Source: Acidimicrobiales bacterium (lineage in GTDB: Bacteria > Actinomycetota > Acidimicrobiia > Acidimicrobiales > SHLQ01). From it: a stretch of DNA of 13,433 nt. Shown here one piece after another: positions 13,043 to 13,433 of the stretch (position 1 is the first letter of the stretch; each line of letters begins with the position of its first letter). The stretch is from NCBI GenBank assembly GCA_013002375.1, contig JABDJW010000085.1, positions 1 to 13,433 of the forward strand. The letters are read 5' to 3'. A program made the position numbers and the translations under genes. The notes under the pieces were generated by a model, which was given only the letters and a program-made list of their open reading frames with translations, made no database searches and was not told where the DNA came from.

Positions 13043-13433
13043 ATGGAACCCTTGAGCATCCTCGCGGACCTCCGCGACGAATACGACCGGCTCGATCGGA
13101 TCTTGGACGGCCTGAGCGAGGAGCAGTGGCACACGGAGTCGGGCGCTCCCGGCTGGACGGTCTGCGACGTGGTGATGCACCTCGCGACGTCCGAGGAGGG
13201 CGTCGTTTCCTCGATCGCCAACCCGGAACCGGTTTGGACATCCCGGGACGGCACCCTCGACGATGCCGTCGCCCAGCAGGTCGCTCGCAATCGCTCCAGT
13301 TCGGCCGAGACGTTCGCCCGCTGGCGGGCCGCGGCCGACGCGGCCCTCAGCGCGCTGGCCGAGGCCGACCCGGACCAGCGGGTGCGATGGGCCGCTGCCC
13401 CCCTGCGGCCCCTGTCGTTGGCCACCACTCGAC
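13043..13433 (+). CDS. Mycothiol-dependent maleylpyruvate isomerase-family / DinB-like protein, N-terminal part (3' truncated by window)
   Basis: The first 130 residues are in the window and the frame is still open at the end. It begins MEPLSILADLRDEYDRLDRILDGLSEEQW, then APGWTVCDVVMHLATSE, whose WxVxDVxxHL pattern with a metal-ligand His is the mark of the mycothiol-dependent maleylpyruvate isomerase/DinB fold. Toward the end comes RWAAAPLRPLSLATTR, matching the family segment that precedes the second metal-ligand region. Members are four-helix-bundle metalloproteins. Some use mycothiol, the actinobacterial thiol, as a cofactor, while many have unknown reactions. The ATG at 13043 has no Shine-Dalgarno but lies nine bases after TACGAT, so leaderless initiation is likely. 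It is divergent from the 2OG oxygenase, 42 bases apart. The remaining metal ligands lie outside the window. Confidence 0.85.
   Translation, partial: MEPLSILADLRDEYDRLDRILDGLSEEQWHTESGAPGWTVCDVVMHLATSEEGVVSSIANPEPVWTSRDGTLDDAVAQQVARNRSSSAETFARWRAAADAALSALAEADPDQRVRWAAAPLRPLSLATTR

Noticed and set aside
13001..13180. A 60-residue longer N-terminus for the 2OG oxygenase
   Set aside because: It would overlap the well-supported divergent mycothiol-enzyme gene for 138 bases, and family similarity starts at the ATG at 13000.

Overview
The window is high-GC DNA with strong G/C preference at third codon positions. It carries a mycothiol-dependent-type enzyme, an F420-type LLM oxidoreductase and several genes that seem to begin directly behind a TANNNT box without a Shine-Dalgarno sequence. 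Together these point to an actinobacterium. An environmental Acidimicrobiia-like lineage is my best guess, but that is inference from gene style only.

Layout. Positions 1-399 hold the C-terminal end of a secreted RTX (calcium-binding nonapeptide repeat) protein, followed by a hairpin terminator. Then come a small unknown protein that may have a PH-like fold (557-1018) and a rhomboid-family membrane serine protease (1093-1719). From 1936 to 5753 there is a tight four-gene ABC importer operon of the branched-chain amino acid/amide type (livH-livM-livG-livF). Its genes overlap by 1, 11 and 1 bases. The first permease is unusual: it carries a signal peptide and a carboxypeptidase-regulatory-like domain ahead of the membrane part. 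The cognate substrate-binding lipoprotein (5869-7212) is convergent, beyond a shared perfect 13-bp hairpin.

The transporter module lies between two gene relics. On its left (1748-1885) is the last ~45 codons of a dienelactone hydrolase-family gene, in direct orientation relative to the intact copy at 7471-8214. On its right (7331-7447) is the last ~38 codons of a chlorite dismutase/coproheme decarboxylase-family gene. The module therefore looks like a rearranged or inserted block bracketed by direct repeats of a hydrolase 3' end. I consider this the most informative structural signal here.

Right of the module, the intact hydrolase is divergent from an LLM-class F420-type oxidoreductase (8306-9271). 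Next are a Crp/Fnr-family regulator (9332-10015) and a second protein with a cyclic-nucleotide-binding-like fold but no DNA-binding domain (10122-10712). A 24-bp near-perfect palindrome lies between those two. Then follow a DUF389 membrane protein (10884-11987), a convergent isopenicillin-N-synthase-like 2OG-Fe(II) oxygenase whose stop codon overlaps that of the DUF389 gene (11984-13000), and the start of a mycothiol-dependent maleylpyruvate isomerase-family/DinB-like protein (13043 to the window end).

How they work together. The ABC operon and the lipoprotein should form one importer for a small amino-acid-like or amide ligand; the exact substrate cannot be read from sequence. A GTGA-N6-TCAC palindrome upstream of the lipoprotein gene suggests Crp-type control. 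The hydrolase, LLM oxidoreductase, 2OG oxygenase and mycothiol enzyme are all catabolic or detoxification-type enzymes, but nothing here shows they share a pathway. I saw no tRNA, rRNA, CRISPR array, transposase or complete mobile element. No stretch over 300 bases lacks a gene or gene relic.
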